From contig OZ021732.1 in assembly GCA_963978545.1 (NCBI GenBank), forward strand, positions 44,588,059-44,652,058: 64,000 nt of DNA. Direction: 5' to 3'. Position numbers and translations under genes: made by a program. The DNA comes from Linyphia triangularis. Taxonomy: Eukaryota; Arthropoda; Arachnida; Araneae; Linyphiidae. Shown one piece after another: positions 23,908 to 34,945 of the stretch (the stretch's first letter is position 1; the number at the start of each line of letters is the position of its first letter). A model generated the notes under the pieces. It was not told the DNA's origin. It made no database searches and saw only the letters and a program-made list of their open reading frames with translations.

Positions 23908-24044
23908 TAAGAACTCTTGCATATAATATAAAAATTATTAACAGCTTTGTTTACCACTGTATTAATCCAATTTGGATTATTACCAGTGGCGGATAAAATT
24001 ACTAATACTTTTTATATTATGTGCAAGAGTTTTTTAGAAATTTA
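23908..24044. repeat. 137-bp foldback (imperfect palindrome)
   Basis: The centre is TAATCCAATTTGGATTA near 23976. The arms pair outward through CCACTG/CAGTGG to an outer ~30-bp match (TTCTAAGAACTCTTGCATA against TTCTAAAAAACTCTTGCACA on the other strand). Nearly the whole stretch pairs, with scattered mismatches. It marks the 5' boundary of the recognisable reverse-transcriptase remains. Confidence 0.85.
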
Positions 24045-24083
24045 ATGATTATAAAGGAAATGATACTTAATGTTAAAGTTGAT

Positions 24084-24248
24084 TCGACCAAAAAGGAATT
24101 GGATAAATTTTTTTGCAAAAGCCAAAATCCTATTAAGTTTAAGATTTCATGCATGAAATATCCTTATCTTTTTCCCACAGTTAAATTTCATAAATTTGCT
24201 TTGAAATTTTATTTCGTAACATGCTCTACAAATTGTTACAATGATTAT

Positions 24249-24321
<73 letters not shown>

Positions 24322-24870
24322 ATTTTTAAGAATTGTTTTGGACAAGGTAAAGATGTTTGAAAATAATTTCTTGATTAAAAATAAGGAGGTTTTGTATTTT
24401 AATAATAATAACAAAATTGAGTTTGTTCATGCAATTGATTTCGAGAATTTATTCACCAGTATACACATGATGATTTAATTAATATTTGCTCTGATATTTT
24501 TGATAATTTTCTTAAAGACTCTAATTTAAATAATGTAGAATTGTTTGAGTTTTGCAAATTTAATAGTTTTGAAAATTATTTATTTAATGGAAACAGCTAT
24601 TATAGACAAACTAAAGGAATTCCTAAGGGGAAATAGCTTTTCTAGCGACTCTGCCGGTTATTATTTACGTATGTTCGAAAGGAGATTTCTAGAATATAAT
24701 AATGTTGAAACTTTTAGATATATTGATGACTTAATTATTTTTAATTTCAATGATTTGGTCAAAATTATATAGATTTACCTGAAGGATTTGATTTAAGAAA
24801 AAAAAAAAAATAATAACAATTACAAGAGCGCTTACTATCTCGATTTAAAGATATTGGCGTTTGGGAATTT
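24084..24870 (+). pseudogene. broken reverse transcriptase, Penelope-like type
   Basis: A copy of a retroelement polymerase that would make cDNA from its own RNA. Conserved blocks read in order on the plus strand but in shifting frames. A PTVKFHK block with a downstream FVTCSTNCYN lies at about 24175-24243. A DFENLFTSI block (the usual first catalytic aspartate) is at about 24438-24472. GIPKG is near 24619. SFSSDSAGYYLRMFE follows. The catalytic YIDD box is at 24719-24730, and a YLDLKI block is near 24836-24853. Frameshifts near 24472 and after GIPKG, a TAG after GIPKGK, and a (TA)n run at 24252-24318 disrupt it. The blocks fit eukaryotic Penelope-like reverse transcriptases best, and the hammerhead-like motif downstream supports that. 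An unclassified related lineage is the alternative. No GIY-YIG endonuclease was seen. Confidence 0.75.
24252..24318. repeat. (TA)n microsatellite, about 33 units
   Basis: An uninterrupted TA dinucleotide run inside the reverse-transcriptase relic. Confidence 0.98.
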
Positions 24871-25233
24871 TAGGGACAATTTGAGGAAAAATGGATTTAC
24901 TAAATATTTTTGAATTTTCGTCTTTTTTAAATTTTTTCCTTTGTGTTCTGATTCCATTCTTCGGGCAATAACTGGTCCAAAATATTTTATTTAAATTTTT
25001 TTTAATTTTTTCGTGGAACATAGATGGCACTGCAGTTTTAAATGTTTTATGCGGGGAAATTTTGGGAATTATGTTTTTCAATACTCAAACTCTTGGTGCT
25101 GGACTGGGTTCATTTCGAATCAACGTGGCATTAAACTTTGGAAGACAGCGATTTTGTTAAGTTTGGTTTGCAAGGTACGTTTCATTTTAGTATTTGGGAA
25201 TATTTTTGACTTCATGTCTATCCAGCTGGATGG

Positions 25234-25345
25234 GTAGGGGCTTGAATGCGATTGATATATTATATCAATAGCATTTCAGAAACGCATCCATTGGAATCCC
25301 GGCTGGATTCAAGCCCCCTGATGAAGAAACTCAGTCGGTGTTTCA
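25234..25345 (+). ncRNA. candidate hammerhead ribozyme (possibly decayed) of a Penelope-like element
   Basis: A GTA triplet (25234-25236, an allowed NUH cleavage site) is followed at once by GGGGCTTGAAT (25237-25247). Its exact complement ATTCAAGCCCC is at 25307-25317, and the hammerhead core CTGATGA follows directly at 25318-25324. This is the order expected of helix I and the adjoining core in a self-cleaving hammerhead. After the core, GAAAC and GTTTC (25326-25330 and 25340-25344) can form helix II, but the next bases read AAA where the active core needs GAAA, and no good helix III was found. The helix I loop itself contains a 9-bp palindrome (ATTGATATA/TATATCAAT). It lies about 360 bp downstream of the reverse-transcriptase remains. 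Hammerheads are known in the terminal repeats of Penelope-like elements. Confidence 0.6.
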
Positions 25346-25510
25346 AATTTCAAATATTTTTAAGATTCATATTTAAATTTGTCAAGTGAGTTAAAATGTT
25401 TATTCTTAATGTTTCAATGCAGTAATAGTAGAAAATAATTTACATGAAATATTTTTGTAAAAAAAAGTCCCATCCTTCTCTATTCTATCCTATCTGAAAT
25501 GGAATTAGCG

Positions 25511-25603
25511 AGAGTTGAAGCTGTGACGTCACTAAAGCTATGGTCTGGCCAGATCAACTAAAGAGAGAAAGTGCTGTTTCACGATGGCCTCGCTTGAAGC
25601 CGA
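25511..25603 (+). repeat. right arm of the inverted repeat flanking the reverse-transcriptase relic
   Basis: It carries GAGTTGAAGCTGTGACGTCA, then TATGGTCTGGCCAGATCAAC and TTTCACGATGGCCTCGCTTG, and pairs with 23757-23872 on the opposite strand. Homology fades beyond about 25605. Confidence 0.75.
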
Positions 25604-28187
25604 AGAAGACTTAATCACCATAGAGATCTATGTTAGCAACTTTTCCGCAAACTAGTTAGAATGCGTTTGTAAACAGAGAGATGAGATGAAGAATTCAATT
25701 AGTTTGATCTGCCTGCAGTGCAGAAACCGTTTATAAGCTATCCAGAAGTTGTAGTCCGAGATCAGTTGTCATATCAGTTTGAAGGTCTCGATAAGATTAC
25801 TTAGTAAATTCGATCAAATATCAAAACCATAAATGTTTTAAAATTCAATGGGAAGAGTGCTTCCATAGATAGGAATGTCTAATGGTTGGAACAGAGATAT
25901 CGTTTTGGAAGCTGGGTATTGGTTGACGTTCTCTTTGAATTTGTCAACTTGGCGATATTTTCGTTTATAAAAATCTGCAAATTAGCAGGTTTTTTTAAAT
26001 TTTTATTTTTATTTTTTATTATAAGGTGCACCTTTAATGGAAGATGTCGCCAAATTGTGTATTCTTAGTATATGAGCCTGATAAATCGTAATGTAACGTG
26101 TGTATAAATGGTTTTTTAGTGAGAGTTGCAGTCATAATATTTGTTTAAATCTTGACAACGGCCATCAATTACTTTCCCAGAAAAAAAAACCTTATGAGCT
26201 ATCAAGCCGTAATAGTTAGATATTATACACTATTAGTATTATACACTACTTCAGAAATCAAATTACAGTATTTTATTTAAATCGAGTAACTAAATGTTAA
26301 ATTGTATTCCATTTTTCAAAGCTCCAATTGCCGACTGTCGTTATGGGCACAGTTGCTAATATTAATCCCTATGGGGATTGTTAAGCCTTCTATAATTTCA
26401 AGTCAATAAACCTTTGGATTCGTTACTATTTATAGATTAGTGCTTCCGAAACATGAAATATTGCAATTGGTTTTTAAATAAGCGCATTTTTATTTATTAT
26501 CTGGCTGTTGACTCAATGAACTCTCTGTAATATTACATATTGCATCCTTTTCTCTATAATCTCATATATATATAAATTCATTGAATAAGCCATTTGATAA
26601 TAAAATAGCCCTGTGTCTATTTACACAATCCTACTTGTATTTATACAACGAATGATTCTGGAAGACAATTTTGTCCCATATCCAAACCTTATTATTTCTT
26701 CAATAATTCGCAATGTTCTTGCTATTAATCAGATTGCGTAAAAATCTCATTCGACTCAATAACTTTTGCAGCTCATTCGCCAATGTCACAATCTTGAGAG
26801 CCCGATACATATTTATGAACACAGAAATATACGCCATAGAGTTCTCATAAAATATCTTGTAAGGACATCAATTGAAAGGACAATTCATGACGATTGGGAC
26901 AGTCCACCCATGGCTCAGTTGTTACGCTGAGATCTGAACCGAAATTCTAAGAAGTTTTTTCTTTTTGTGATTGTGTGTCTGGCTCAATGTAATACACTTG
27001 AGTTATTCTATTGAATCAACTCTGAGGCAGACAATGTACTTCGGAAAAGAAAGGAATGGGACAATGAATTCGATTATTTGTCTGCAAAATAAATTTTGTT
27101 TCTTTGTATGAATATTTTATAAAACTTAGAGAGTACTTAAACACGTCAACTATTGTTAATTTTAAGTGAATTTATATGAGTTTGATGAAATATAAAACTG
27201 ATAATGCGTTTCGTAAATATTAAATAGTTTTTCAATTAGTTATTTTTTATAAATGTTAATATTATTAACTTTCATTTCATAAATCACTCTTTTCTCTGTG
27301 GTTAAAAGCATTAGATTTTTTATTTACAAATACACAAATATAACTTTTTTTTTTATGAATTCAAATATAAGATTCTTATAAGGATACAAGAATCGTTCTA
27401 ATGAATTTCAGTCCCACATCAAAATTTGTATTTGCTTTTTACGGAAGATCTATACAAGGGCTATAAAATAAGTAATAAAAATTTTAAGGAGAATGCTTTC
27501 AAAGAGATATTTACAAGGGAACCTTTCAAACACTTGCTTCCTGATGGGGGAAAAACTCAGAAATTCACAAAAATGCACCTTACCCAATCACATGAAAACT
27601 GTCACAATCATAGTCGTGTTTATACTCATTTATGAAAATCGGATTGCAGAGGCCACGTAAGAATTCGAATCAGCGTTCTCTTTTTTTTATATATGTGTCT
27701 ATTCTGCTTTGAGCCATTTCATTGTATAGGTACGCCGAATCTACGTCAAATCAGATACTTTACCTCCCAGACTTTAATTTAATCTGCAAATATTCTCTGC
27801 TTCAATGTAATTTAGAAGCACAGAGTTACTTATATTAAATATCTCCAGCTGGCGAATGTCCAATGATCATTTGACATCGTGCCAAATCGAATGCGTCGAA
27901 AATTGAATTGCTTTAAAATTTCTTCACGGATCCAATAATGGCCTTGATGTCTTAAATGACGAAAGTTAAGGGTCAAAGTGGCGTAACCGAAGAAAAGTGA
28001 TTTTACTGGAGAGCATAAAATGCGAATAAAGTACGAATATTTAAGATATTTTTTTTGTGTAGCAGTATTGTTAACTATCTTAGTCGTTAGCGTTCCTACA
28101 CAAAAGGATAAAGCCATATAAAAAATAATTTTCTGTTTGTTTCTGTTACGCATTTGGAAAACCTCTCAGTGAAGAAATCCTATCAGT
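25604..28187. other. intergenic, no convincing gene
   Basis: AT-rich sequence. A 33-codon plus-strand frame (28020-28121) starts MRIKYEYLRYFF, has one hydrophobic segment, and then ends. It could be the start of a type II membrane protein exon or chance. A sequence near 26911-26945 has an A-box-like TGGCTCAGTTG but no B box. Confidence 0.45.
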
Positions 28188-28343
28188 GTCCACCTTTCGG
28201 TTGGTTGGTTGTTTTCAGATTATCTGGTGCCGTCAGCAACACGAGGGCTAAAATGCGCCGAAACATTCGTCATTAGACAAGCCAACATACATTTACAAAC
28301 ACCCATGCCTAACACGGGACTCGAACCCGGTCCACCTTTCGGT
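28188..28343 (-). mobile_element. tRNA-derived SINE, copy 3, truncated within the tRNA head
   Basis: The body is 28202-28329. An exact 14-bp duplication GTCCACCTTTCGGT occurs at 28188-28201 and 28330-28343. On the minus strand the copy begins within the B box (CCGGGTTCGAGTCCCG), so the A box was never copied. The exact flanks make this a 5'-truncated insertion and not a later deletion. Confidence 0.92.
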
Positions 28344-30226
28344 GATTTCGATGATAACTTTTTAGGTTATTTCATGGTTTTTGGTTAGTAATAGAAAATA
28401 GATTAGAAATATTTAATGTATCTAGCTTGAAAAACAGTTGTGCACTTTGGAACAGAGAAATAATAAGGAAACTATTTCTTGCATCATACATTGATCACTG
28501 ATGTTTAGTTACAAATTCTGGATAACTCAAGCGGTTTCTGCTCTGTACCAGAAAAGTCAATTGAGGACTAGATATGGAAAACGACTTAAGTACCAAAGAA
28601 AAAAAAAAAAAAAAAAAAAAAAAATCGATTTTTTTTTTAACCATGCACTATAGTTAGAAGTTTCAGCAAGAGATCAAAGTAATGGCCTCATCGCAAGTAT
28701 TAGTAATTATTTTCTTCTGATTGCTATTGGGTATTAAGTGCATGAAACTAATAATGCCTTTTTAGTTTAAGAAATGCCAAGCCATAAAAAAAAATGGTTT
28801 TCTAATTTATATTATCCGGTTACTTACTTTCTTCTTTTACAAAGTGATAGGCGCAGATTGATCCGGTTGATTATTGTGCCTAAAAACTCCAACCAACTCT
28901 TTTTTATAAACTCTGAATATTAAGTAGATAGGTGTTTTTGGCTGATAAAAATTATTCATCAGGTGATTTAATTTTTAAAATTTATTACGATAGAATCTTA
29001 CATGGTACGATTAAAATTTTCCAGAAGCTCCATTCTGTTAAATACCGTAAATTATAAAGTATTAATAAAAAAAATTCTGATAACTCTGATGAATTACAAA
29101 GAATCACAAAAGTGAAATATGCAACAAGTATATTGAAATACATAAAAGTTAGGTAAACGTTATTAAGAGAAATAAATTTAGGAAACTGCCTGATTTCCAC
29201 TTATTTAGAAAGAAAGTCATTTCAGATTAAGACCAAATTTTAAACACTAAATACATAATTTTAGTTCGAAACCCATATATGTTTAACTTTTCTTGCCATT
29301 TAAGAAATAAATATTTTATAAAAATATTTAGGAAAAGCATATTTTATCACGTCTTTAAAGAAAACTAGAAAAAATTTCCACTTTGACTACCGGCAAAGAT
29401 CAAGACATCTTTACATTCTCAACCTCCTATATAATTAAGTCGCTTTCCATAATTTTTTTTTTTTTTTAAATCATACATCAACCAATGAAGTGGGACATAA
29501 ATATTCATTCTGTCACGCAGTTTAGGGAACGCGTTGCTGGAAAATCTCCCATGAAATTTGACATCCGCTTTCTTCGCTGCGAATATATCTATTCCCTCCT
29601 TTTTTTTTTTTTCTTTAAAAAATACATTTTTAAAAATTCTCAAGAAGGGAAAAATCCAAGTCCTCTCGTGCACTTTAAAGCGTCGGAATGCGAAATCGAA
29701 TGCTTCAACTGCGAATAGAACGTTTTGGACGCCAAGCAGTCAGTGAAATTGAGAAGGTTTTTATTTTCGCTTTGTTGAAATTGCCTTTTGGGAATCTAAA
29801 ATTCGTTCACAAATGTCAGTTCCCATCAGACAGTCTGAGGAGGCTTTCGAAAAAAAGAATCAAATGGTGTTTACCGGCTAAGAGCATTACCGGAGATTGT
29901 ATCAAATGGTACCGAATTTAAAGGGAGTCTTTTAGAAGAAGGGATTTGTGTTCGCATTTATTTCTAGTTTGAATTGGAAACGCCTGGTTTTAAAAAATCG
30001 GATCGGTTATCTCCTATAAGGAATACATTCAAGTTTTTTCCTGAATCGATAAAGTTGATGTCGATTTCAAAGCGAATTACTTTTATTATTGCCACACATT
30101 CTCTCTAATGGAAAAATGGTGCATTTTAAAAATACTTGTAGTATGATTAAATTATCAAATAGGCAATAGAGTTGAAATTCAAATTAACGATGATGCAATA
30201 GTCTAAGAACAATATTTGTCTCCAGG
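28344..30226. other. intergenic, no gene seen
   Basis: There is an A-rich run at 28600-28624. A GC-richer stretch at 29480-29930 has overlapping short frames without recognisable motifs. Confidence 0.45.
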
Positions 30227-30300
30227 TGGTTGATTGGTTGGTTTTTGTGGCACAAAAGCTACACAAGGGCCAAACTGCGCCAAACATTTGTTAAGGCCAT
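30227..30300 (-). mobile_element. diverged fragment of the tRNA-derived SINE
   Basis: GGTTGATTGGTTGGTTTTTG and the stretch up to ACACAAGGGCCAAACTGCGCC follow the tail and body of the SINE at 770-950 with many changes. It stops before the tRNA-like part. Confidence 0.55.
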
Positions 30301-30354
30301 CGCACTCTAGCTAAAATATAAAAGTTCTATACAAGTCAGTAATGTCTCAAGATG

Positions 30355-31000
30355 AGTTCTTAGTATAGAACATTCCCTATACTTTCTATATTACAATCTT
30401 CTGACCCAGTTCGTTTAGAAACTACTTTGTATAAAACTTTGAGTTTTGGTGAGTAGGTGCAAAAATGTTCTCTTAACACTAAACTTATCAGAGCGGTAAA
30501 ATTAACTCTTTTGAGAATTTAATAAAAATTGTTAAATTCCAAGTTTTCATTTTTCTTCCTAAAGCTCGAAAAAATAAATATTTTTTAATTATTTCATGAT
30601 AATTATTTTATGTTCTATTGCCTAAGCTGAATTCTGTATCATTTATAATCAATTGGAAAAGAATATAATGTTTATTTGAAAAGCGGTCATCGATAGAAAT
30701 AGGTATGTATAATATGTCGGTAGGCTTAGTGTTATTGATATAACATAAATTAAAAACTTGAAAATAGCTTCTAGTATGCATTATTTTATATTTGAAATCC
30801 TTACGTCAGTGCCTATACAGTAGTTCCATCTTTAATAGTCTTTTGCTTTTTTTAATTTTCATTTATAATAAACGATATTTTCCAGTTTTTAATTTATGTC
30901 ATTTCATTAAGTCATCATTTTTATAACTATTCACCAAATATTAATTTTTTTTTGTACAAAGTAGTTGAGTAATGAACTGGGTCAGAAGATTCAAATATAG
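30355..31000. mobile_element. inverted-repeat MITE (CCCAGT family), copy 1
   Basis: The left arm reads ATTCCCTATAC, then CAATCTTCTGACCCAGTTC and GAAACTACTTTGTA. The right arm (30945-31000) is its complement. The inner part contains GTCAGTGCCTATACAGTAGT, also found (diverged, opposite strand) in the copy at 50786-51170. No coding frame is present. No target duplication could be fixed, so the superfamily is open. Confidence 0.75.
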
Positions 31001-31860
31001 CCAGTTTTTCTTATTTACCAAAGTCCTTCATAAATATTTTACCAAGCTTATATGATTAGCAAAACTCGTTGTAGAACATGTACAGATCCAAACGGTGCCA
31101 GGTTAAATGCTAAAATGTCCGTCATATTTAAAAGCCTTTTGTAAACGAAACTTGGGTTCTCTATTTCTAGAAACACATCCGATACTTCTAACCAAAGATC
31201 CAACTTAAAAGTCAAGCTTAATTTATGTACGGAAACAGATCGCAATGAGTATAATTAATGACGAACTTTGACGAGCGATCGGCGACTGAAGAATTTCAAT
31301 TTCACACTTGAATTCATCGGTTGTGAAGGCGGTCATTTTCGCATTAAGGAGAGGATTACATATAATCCCTGGTCGTGAAATTGAAATTTTCTGTTCCTCT
31401 TGACTGATAGGAGGGATATTAATCATTTTTACTGCACTACTAGACTCCGCTTCACTGTGCTTCCGAAAAATTGATGACAGCATGGTTTGGACAAAATATT
31501 CTGATTATTTCAAGGGGATAGTATTTTTAGATCACATTCTTTTTGTATCTAACGTTAGCCAATGTAATTTGTTGGTGTTTCTTGATTAAAGGGCTTGATA
31601 TCGTCAAATTAAGTACGCGGTTACAAAACTAGCTCCTGCAGTGTGTAAATTCAAATACCGCTGATGTTTTTATGTTACCAAAATCTAAATTCAAGATCTA
31701 AAAACAAAATCATATGAAATATGATCTGTGAAAAATTGAATTGTTAAACATCTTTTACAACTATGTTCCATCAATTTTTATTGTAAAGCAAAGGAAGCTT
31801 TGACTATTTAATTCTATTTGGAGAAACTCCGATCATTGTAGACTCAACTATTCCTAAAAA
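31001..31860. other. intergenic, no gene seen
   Basis: Short minus-strand frames at 31048-31483 are not recognisable. Confidence 0.45.
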
Positions 31861-32048
31861 GGTTGGTTGGTTTGTAACGACATGTATTTATGCACTATGA
31901 CGGCTAATCAGGCAGGGACCTTATAGCTTAACGTGGATTTTGAAACGCAACGAACATCCATGCCTAACCCAGGATTTGAAACTGCCACCTTTATTATATG
32001 TGGGTCTGCGAGGCCAGAGCGCTAACCCCTCAGACGCCTGGTTGGCCT
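31861..32048 (-). mobile_element. second tRNA-derived SINE family, fullest copy
   Basis: Read on the minus strand, the head has an A-box region GTCTGAGGGGTTAGCGC and a B-box region GTTTCAAATCCTGG. The body then passes through GACGGCTAATCAGGCAGG (plus-strand reading) to a GGTT-rich end. Related pieces lie at 34840-34945 and 48664-48827. It shares the (AACC)n tail style with the first SINE, but the body differs. No clean target duplication was found. Confidence 0.8.
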
Positions 32049-32735
32049 ATTCTAATCTTAAAAGGAAAAACCCTTGTCTGACCTACTAGTATTTGACAAA
32101 GATATGTGTCTAGTCTAAGAAAACAATTTGAAAGCGTAAGAAAAATAAAAAATTATTGAATAGCAAAGAAAAAAAGAAAATTGTCTGAAATATCTACATA
32201 TAAATTTGAACGATAATATCAAAAGGAAAATGTTTCTTTCCAAACTTGTGTCATCTTTCTATATATTTTAGATATTTTTTATTGCTACCAAGATCACTAC
32301 ACCAAAATAAAAAAAGTTTCCATTCGCCTGTAAAAAATCCGAATGGTTTCATTCCATACAACCATTGTTCGTTCTCCATACATTTATTTTATTTCTTAGA
32401 TATATTCAATGAATTCTGCATAAAACTCAGCATGTATTTTGCATCCAAATATTTTTATTTTGTATTTCAGTTACATAAATCATCGAGTCATTGTTATTCT
32501 CTCAAAGTGATTTATATGAAGTTGATTTTATTTTTTAATAAATGTTTTTTATTTTTATTTTGGTGAATGTATAATTAATAAAAAAAGTAAAGTGATAGCA
32601 GTTTTGGTGATTCCATGTTAACGTAATGTATTTCCTAACCACTAATCCATAGATGCAAATGAAATTCCATAGCCTTGTTGAAAAATTAAAACAATGCTAT
32701 TGATTCGAGTGAAAAAACAAATATAGTACAATATG
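32049..32735. other. intergenic, no gene seen
   Basis: A 106-codon frame at 32246-32566 is rich in Phe, Tyr and Ser, as AT-rich non-coding DNA tends to be. It is not considered a gene. Confidence 0.5.
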
Positions 32736-32744
32736 AGTAGGAAG

Positions 32745-33200
32745 GATTTGAATAACGAAAACAATGTAGATTTGAATAATGAAAATAATATAGTGAATCT
32801 GAATAATAAAAGCAATGCAGATCTGAATAATGAAAACAATGCAACAAATCTGAATATTAAAAACAATGTAATAGATCATAGTAATAAAAACAATGTAATA
32901 GATCAGAATAATAAAAACAGTGTAATAGACCTGAATAAAGAAAATATTGTTGATCAGAATAATGAAAACATAGTAGATCTAAATGAGGAAATTAATATGG
33001 TAGATCTGAATATATAAAAAAATAAAACAAATCGTAATAATAAAAACTATGAAATAGAGCTAAAAAATATTAAAAAAATATAATAGAGATAAGAATATTA
33101 AAAAAGAAACAATGGCAAATGAAAGAATATTAATGAATAATGCAAACAATAAATAGAAGAGAATGGAAAAAAAATAGATCTGAATAATAAATACAATTAT
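32745..33200 (+). repeat. 24/27-bp minisatellite with an Asn-rich open frame
   Basis: About ten units of the type GATCTGAATAATGAAAACAA occur in lengths of 24 or 27 bp. Because both are multiples of three, the frame 32733-33017 stays open for 94 codons and reads as repeats like LNNENNVID. Beyond 33017 the repeat decays and stops appear. There is no upstream or downstream coding context, so a chance frame in a minisatellite is the simplest reading. A low-complexity exon cannot be excluded. Confidence 0.8.
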
Positions 33201-34839
33201 TATACGAGATCCGAAGTATTTTGTGCTTCAATAATCAGCAGAAAAACTGAACTAAAATGTGCAGATTTTTGGCAATTTCTGCTTTACAAATTGAATTACA
33301 ATTTTATTTCCAGTTTACAATAATACTTGATCACCAGAAATTTTGTTCGCGCCATCAGAGTTACGTTATATTTGTAATTTGAAAATTAAGTTTAATAAGT
33401 CCTAAATTTTCGTACATAACACCACCTATTCATAAGCCGCCTTTCTATAAAAATTATTATTATTATTATTATTTTTTTTTTTTTTTTATATGCTTTGCTT
33501 AGGTTTATGCCAAGGTAGATGAATAGTCTTGAGTATCTTATGCATTAAAATCTTTGGTAGATCTTTATTCATATATGTACAATTTGGTATAATTTCCGAG
33601 TTGAAGTGGAGTTTTGTTTAATTTTGGAGCTTTACTTTTTTCCAAAATAATCTTTGAAGTTTCATTTATTTTAAAATATAGCTGGAATAATTTGCAGTTT
33701 TTCTTCTTTGAATTTTATTCCAAAACGTTTAATCCCCAGTTTATGTTCTAAAGTGTATTGAAACGTTATTTTAATTGGCTTCCAATACAATTTCAAATTG
33801 GCAAACGTTTACCAATCAGTTGATTCCAAATTTTGCAATATCGTATGAATTCAGTCTCCAAATCAAAAATACTTTTTTCCCAACAAAGTTATCTTACAAA
33901 AGAAACAAGTGGTCATTATTAAGATACTGAACAAAATTCTAACATTATTATATACAAGAAGTTAAGTAAACTATTTAGGTTTGTATTCGAAATTTATGTA
34001 CAGTGGCATCAATTAAGCAAATTCCATGTTAAAAAGAAACAGGATCTGCATTTTTAATACAACCCTATTAGCATCCCATAAGGAATTCAAAAATGAATAG
34101 CACACGATTGCATTGTACAAAAGAACACTCCCATAAATGTTCAAATACTTGGTATACAGAATTATTTTTCGTTAAGCAATTGTAGAAACAAAATTATAAC
34201 ATACTTCTACATGGTAGTTTGAAGTTTATCGTAGGTTTTTAGTTAATTCGACCAAGTATTTTCAATGACAAACGAGCGTTAATGACGTTAAAAAGTATTT
34301 ATAATTAAATACGTTTCTTACATTATTTATATTCATATTCAAATGTACTTAAATGTTCTAACTTAATATGGTTAAAAATTTTCAATTACCTACATAAAAT
34401 TATAAAGGGTGTTTGTAAACTGCTTTGAAAAATAAAAGTGGCGATAGTACTCATCAAGGTCACAAATCTTTCATTTTGGATGTTAAAAAAATAACTTCTA
34501 AATACGTTCAACAAACACACTTTTCACATTTTTTTTTCGTGCGGGAAGAAAAGGATCCCCAGAACAACCCAGTCAAATATTTACCGTATGCAAATTTCCA
34601 ACGAAATTGTTGGGAATAGGATGTGCTGCTTCACCAGCTTGTAAGAAACGATGACGCAGGAGTGATGATGTGTGCTTGCAGAGCCTTATTTAGGTTATTG
34701 TGCTTAAGTGTGAATTAAGTTGGATATCTAAAAGCAAAAGTATTTGATTGAAAAGATATTGTAAGCCTAACAATATTGCTTATTAAATTATGTACTACTG
34801 TTTAAGGTATTAAGCATATTATCGAAATGAAATTCCATG
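33201..34839. other. intergenic, no gene seen
   Basis: Contains an (ATT)n plus T run at 33453-33488. No credible coding frame. Confidence 0.5.
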
Positions 34840-34945
34840 TTGGTTGGTTTGTACGTTCAACGACCTGTTTTATGCCAAACGCCGGCTAAACAGGCCGGTA
34901 CCTACAGCTTAATGTGGATTCCGAATCAAACACAACACGACCTTT
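34840..34945 (-). mobile_element. second SINE family, truncated copy
   Basis: TTGGTTGGTTTGTACG followed by CAACGACCTG, CGGCTAAACAGGCCGG and AGCTTAATGTGGATTC matches 31861-31950. The tRNA-like head is missing. Confidence 0.7.

Noticed and set aside
24021..24329. 102-codon frame ending in a long YI repeat
   Set aside because: Its end is a translated (TA)n microsatellite. Only the middle belongs to the reverse-transcriptase relic, and the frame as a whole is not a gene.
26911..26945. A-box-like TGGCTCAGTTG with tRNA-like look
   Set aside because: No B box or T-run at the right distance, and no repeat partner in the window.
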